This document shows, one piece after another, positions 61,476-64,000 of a stretch of DNA of 64,000 nucleotides. Location: the NCBI GenBank assembly GCA_041685915.1, contig JAWLEV010000002.1, positions 1 to 64,000 of the forward strand, in the 5' to 3' direction. The stretch's first letter is position 1; each line of letters begins with the position of its first letter. The position numbers were made by a program, and so were the translations under genes. The stretch is from JAWLEV01 sp041685915 (GTDB lineage: Bacteria; Chloroflexota; Anaerolineae; UBA1429). The notes under the pieces are model-generated. The model did not search any database, was not told the DNA's origin, and was given only the letters and a program-made list of their open reading frames with translations.

Positions 61476-62579
61476 ACGCCGTTCTCGATGGGCCACAGGG
61501 TGTCGCAGCGGGGGCATAGGAGCCCCCCCTCCACGCGCTCCAGGGGGGCGCATTCGCACTGGGGGCAGCAAAAGAGCGCTTCGGGCGTGACAGGAAGATG
61601 CTCCCCCGGTTTTTGTGCCGTTGTGTGCAGGAACACGCTGGGCCCCAGGGTGAGGGGGGCGGCGATCATCTGCAGGGCCGCGTCCATACGGGCGAGAAAA
61701 GAGGGGGGAAGGACGCGCTTGAATAGGTTGGCGCGAAATAGGGAGACGGACAGGCGCTCCCGGACGTCGAACCCGGTCCGTTCTAACTCTCCCTCTACCC
61801 AGGCGGGGTGAAAATCGTAATGCAGGGGCGCGAACTCGTAGGGCTGCCGATCAAAGGGATTGACGCTGTGGCCCACCAGAAAGCGGAGGATATTCTTCAG
61901 GTGCCGTTTGTTGGCGAACTCGAGGATGAAGGTGCTCTGGGGGCACAGGACGCGGCGCACCCGGGCCAGGGCCGCGGGCACGTCGGCGATGTGGTGCAGG
62001 ACACGGACCATGACAGCCACGTCCACGGCGTTGGGGGCCAGGGGCAGGCGATAGATGTCGGCGGCCACGTAGGTAAAGCCCTCGTCGCCCAGGCGCGAGC
62101 GGGCGTACTCCAACTGGGACTGGGAATAGTCCAGGAGGATCACCTCATCGTATCCCCGATACATGGAGGCCAGGCGTCCGAACCCGGCCCCGATATCGAG
62201 CAGGCGCCGGCCGGAGGGGGGCAGGAGCCGCCGCAGGGCAAAGCGTTCCGCCCNNNNNNNNNNNNNNNNNNNNNNNNNNNNNNNNNNNNNNNNNNNNNNN
62301 NNNNNNNNNNNNNNNNNNNNNNNNNNNNNNNNNNNNNNNNNNNNNNNNNNNNNCCCGATACATGGAGGCCAGGCGTCCGAACCCGGCCCCGATATCGAGC
62401 AGGCGCCGGCCGGAGGGGGGCAGGAGCCGCCGCAGGGCAAAGCGTTCCGCCCGATCCTCGTATTCCCGCCCCTGCCCCTCCCAAAAATCGGTGCGATAGG
62501 AACTGTCCTCGTAATCGCAGATGGGGGGAGGGGAAGACTCTTCCTGTGTCCCCTCGTCGGGGGGAGGAGAATGTTTCAC
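61460..62579 (-). CDS. SAM-dependent methyltransferase with Zn-ribbon tail (spans assembly gap)
   Basis: Begins with GTG 62579 and is interrupted by 100 N. The 99 bp on each side of the gap are identical, and removing one copy plus the gap (199 bp) joins the two parts in the same frame, giving about 306 residues. Class I motifs: LLDIGAGFGRLASMY, VILLDYSQSQLEYAR, and VMVRVLHHIADV. The C-terminus adds a zinc-ribbon-like pair of knuckles (CCPQCECAPL, CPRCDTLW, Trm112-like). Substrate unknown. The GTG lies in a parS-like palindrome. Confidence 0.75.
62254..62353. other. Assembly gap of 100 N
   Basis: Exactly 100 N. The flanks 62155-62253 and 62354-62452 are the same 99 bp, the size of a k-mer overlap. 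The true genome almost certainly has no gap here; the contigs overlap by 99 bp. Confidence 0.9.
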
Positions 62580-62587
62580 GTTAAACC
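62572..62587. other. parS-like site with two mismatches
   Basis: TGTTTCACGTTAAACC matches the consensus parS TGTTTCACGTGAAACA at 14 of 16 positions. The GTG start of the methyltransferase gene lies inside it. Possibly a weaker ParB-binding site, 610 bp from the better one at 63197-63212. Confidence 0.45.
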
Positions 62588-62653
62588 TTCCGCGTGCCTG
62601 TCCTTGCGGATGTGGTGGAGTGGTCGTTTTGTGTGATGTTTGGTCATTGTCCC

Positions 62654-62683
62654 TTGTCAGCCCCTATATCGATGACGTATAAT
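62654..62683 (+). promoter_or_regulatory. Promoter, first of two similar upstream modules
   Basis: TTGTCA (62654-62659), 18 bp, TATAAT (62678-62683). The block CGATGACGTATAATGCGT is repeated with small changes at 63297-63316. A hairpin ACTTGCC/GGCAAGT (62708-62714, 62726-62732) lies in the leader that follows. Confidence 0.55.
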
Positions 62684-62933
62684 GCGTTTGGTACCAGGGG
62701 CTATTCTACTTGCCTGGCCCACGCTGGCAAGTGAGGGTAGGTGGGGAGAATCCTGGCCGAAATACAGAGGGGAGTTAGAGAAGTAGTCTTCGTATAGAAG
62801 GCGATCAAGGACTTTGCGAGATAATTGTGACAGAAGAATATGTTAGCCCAGAGACCTTAGAAGCCAGTAGAATGGTTACCTTGTCAATACAATCGCTCAT
62901 CAAGTTTACTTTACTCAAAGGGAGATGAGTCAC

Positions 62934-63056
62934 ATGAGTGACCGCACAACGGGCGAATTAATCAACGGGCTTGGTGAAGATATAGATAGATGTCACGAAA
63001 ATCTAATTGATTCTGTTGATACAGAATTTATCGGGAAGAATGGTTGGCTCTACTGA
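62934..63056 (+). CDS. Possible 40-residue small protein or truncated gene
   Basis: ATG 62934 lies 9 nt after AAAGGGAG; an earlier in-frame ATG at 62925 overlaps the stop of a doubtful 33-codon GTG frame (62827-62928) by ATGA. The product is acidic (MSDRTTGELINGLGEDIDRC...DTEFIGKNGWLY). Its last four codons are provided by the left end of the hairpin repeat at 63044, so it may be a gene cut short by that element. No family recognised. Confidence 0.35.
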   Translation: MSDRTTGELINGLGEDIDRCHENLIDSVDTEFIGKNGWLY

Positions 63057-63196
63057 AAGATCTCTGAGTTGCATCACACTTGATGGGCGTGTTCTAGCAG
63101 ATTACTCTTGTTGTATACAGAGTTATGCTTTCCTACTGTAGGTTCTTGCGAAAGTGCGACGCAACTGAACGTCTAATGCTTTTTTAGGGGAGCCAA
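63044..63196 (-). repeat. Nested-hairpin repeat element, copy 2
   Basis: Outer arms TTGGCTC (63044-63050) and GAGCCAA (63190-63196). Inner arms are AGTTGCATCACACTT (63067-63081) and AAGTGCGACGCAACT (63152-63166), with a 70-bp spacer. Compared with copy 1 at 11555-11710 the inner stem has two compensatory base-pair changes and two positions that are G-U on the minus strand. Flanking TACTGAAAGA and TGAACG are conserved; the spacer is not. Confidence 0.75.
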
Positions 63197-63212
63197 CGTT
63201 TCACGTGAAACA
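63197..63212. other. parS: parS centromere-like site
   Basis: CGTTTCACGTGAAACA matches the ParB/Spo0J consensus TGTTTCACGTGAAACA at 15 of 16 positions, with a perfect 14-bp palindrome at 63198-63211. It is in a gene-free region immediately after the repeat element. parS sites cluster near origins, which fits dnaN, recF and the predicted oriC in the same window. Confidence 0.75.
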
Positions 63213-63282
63213 TTCTCTGCGCACGCATCTTCACCGTATCAACATCGTGGTCCACAACTTTGATACTAATCCCAACAAATGC

Positions 63283-63311
63283 TTGCAGGACCCCCGTCGA
63301 TGACGTATACT
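63283..63311 (+). promoter_or_regulatory. Promoter of the restriction-type gene, second upstream module
   Basis: TATACT (63306-63311) with a poor -35 TTGCAG (63283-63288) 17 bp upstream. The surrounding CGATGACGTATACTGCGTCTG repeats the module at 62671-62690. About 67 nt before ATG 63385. Confidence 0.4.
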
Positions 63312-63384
63312 GCGTCTGACAATGTGGACTACTTTACGTGCTTGCCCTAAACAGTCTCGATTCCTCAGAAACAAAGGACCCAGA

Positions 63385-64000
63385 ATGACGGACGCACAAG
63401 ACCAGATGCAGCAAATTCTCGATGGCTTTCAGCATAACAGTCTAAAGTACAACGACTATCTCCAGTCTCAGCCTGCGGCCTCCGACGAGGCTGTGGTGCG
63501 GCAAAAGATCGTCGAGCCGCTGCTGGCGGCCTTGGGCTATGATCTTCAAGCCGACCTGGATCCCGAACATCGGCGGGATGATAGCGCCATCGATATCCTG
63601 GTCGAGGCCGATGGCGTCCCGGTGATGCTCTGGGAACTGAAACGCACGCAGGAAACGGACCTCACAGAGTTCGGGGGTCAGTTGACGCGCTACGTATTGG
63701 CCGAGGGTGTCACCCATGCGATGCTCTGCAACGGGCGCCAGGTGCGCGTCTATCAGCGGGTGGGCGACACGCTGCGCTTCTCCTATGCCTTTCCACTGAC
63801 CGCCTTCGCCTCGGGCACGGTGCGCACGGCTTCCTTGCACGACAAACAGGCCCTGCAGGCCTTTTTCGATGCCTTTAACAAGGATACCTTCCGGGCAATC
63901 GAGCGACAGAAGCAGGAGATCGTCGCTACAAAGACGCCTCTCCTCATCCTCGCTCCGGACCAGCCACAGAACGAGAATCTTTTGATCGAGGATCTGAAGC
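63385..64000 (+). CDS. Restriction-type nuclease N-terminus (HSDR_N-like), partial
   Basis: At least 205 residues, open to the window edge. AAAGGA lies 6-7 nt before the ATG. The region IDILVEADGVPVMLWELKR has the D-x-ExK arrangement of PD-(D/E)XK nucleases as in the N-terminal domain of type I HsdR and related enzymes, preceded by VRQKIVEPLLAALGYD. The nuclease domain covers about residues 30-130. Subunit, methylase or helicase parts would lie beyond the window. Likely part of a restriction or defence system. Confidence 0.75.
   Translation, partial: MTDAQDQMQQILDGFQHNSLKYNDYLQSQPAASDEAVVRQKIVEPLLAALGYDLQADLDPEHRRDDSAIDILVEADGVPVMLWELKRTQETDLTEFGGQLTRYVLAEGVTHAMLCNGRQVRVYQRVGDTLRFSYAFPLTAFASGTVRTASLHDKQALQAFFDAFNKDTFRAIERQKQEIVATKTPLLILAPDQPQNENLLIEDLK

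Noticed and set aside
62163..62636. Frames crossing the N gap
   Set aside because: They exist only because the 99-bp overlap was duplicated; after collapsing it only the methyltransferase remains.

Overview
The window reads as a stretch of a bacterial chromosome, probably an uncultivated, anaerobic member of the Chloroflexota. This is inferred from four things: monoderm-style envelope genes (LCP protein, a surface protein ending in LPDTG, Tat-type lipoproteins), YtxH and DUF948-like small proteins beside isc genes, a tungsten-type aldehyde:ferredoxin oxidoreductase with its own ferredoxin, and small quasi-palindromic intergenic repeats. No rRNA marker is present, so the phylum is not proven. 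The window contains one assembly gap (100 N at 62254-62353).

Layout. 1-104 is the tail of a gene, perhaps a DnaE-type polymerase. 286-373 is tRNA-Ser(CGA), followed by tadA. 905-1420 is a very likely chromosomal replication origin: five perfect DnaA boxes, variant boxes, and an AT-rich stretch ending in five TAG triplets (DnaA-trio-like). From 1421 to 35786 every gene lies on the minus strand: polysaccharide chain-length and tyrosine-kinase genes, dgkA, pgpH, yqeY and rpsU; then an MFS transporter with a KduD-like dehydrogenase, an LCP protein, a four-gene sugar operon (isomerase, FGGY kinase, split transketolase), and a large catabolic cluster (16.6-34.3 kb). From 35986 to 56627 nearly all genes are on the plus strand: a BioD-like ATPase, iscR-like/iscS/iscU/mnmA, small envelope proteins, NAD(P)H-hydrate repair (minus strand), an aminotransferase, two enolase-superfamily genes with a DapA-type aldolase, a Phd/VapC toxin-antitoxin pair, uracil-DNA glycosylase, RNase J, FtsK, a GlcD-like oxidase and rsmG. 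recF and dnaN (minus) follow, then a membrane protein, the LPDTG protein, a methyltransferase interrupted by the assembly gap, two parS-like sites, and the start of a restriction-type gene running off the end.

How the genes may work together. The 16.6-34.3 kb cluster begins with a strong promoter and an ABC sugar-type importer. It continues with two enolase-superfamily dehydratase candidates, a SelA/DgaE-like PLP lyase fused to a small beta domain, an aldehyde:ferredoxin oxidoreductase with ferredoxin, a D-threonine-aldolase-like PLP enzyme, two RidA imine hydrolases, an EF_0837-like amidohydrolase, a GH42 enzyme and a creatininase-family amidohydrolase. I infer import and anaerobic breakdown of an amino-sugar acid, N-acyl amino acid or related compound, with RidA clearing enamines released by the PLP lyases. 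A second sugar-acid module (dehydratase, aldolase, dehydratase) sits at 45.0-49.3 kb and carries an inserted toxin-antitoxin pair.

The least expected signals are non-coding. Five intergenic elements share one architecture (15-bp inverted arms around a 68-71 bp spacer), and two of them show compensatory changes in the stem. A separate palindromic repeat of about 200 bp occurs twice in inverted orientation. The predicted origin lies about 57 kb from dnaN/recF, with no dnaA in the window.
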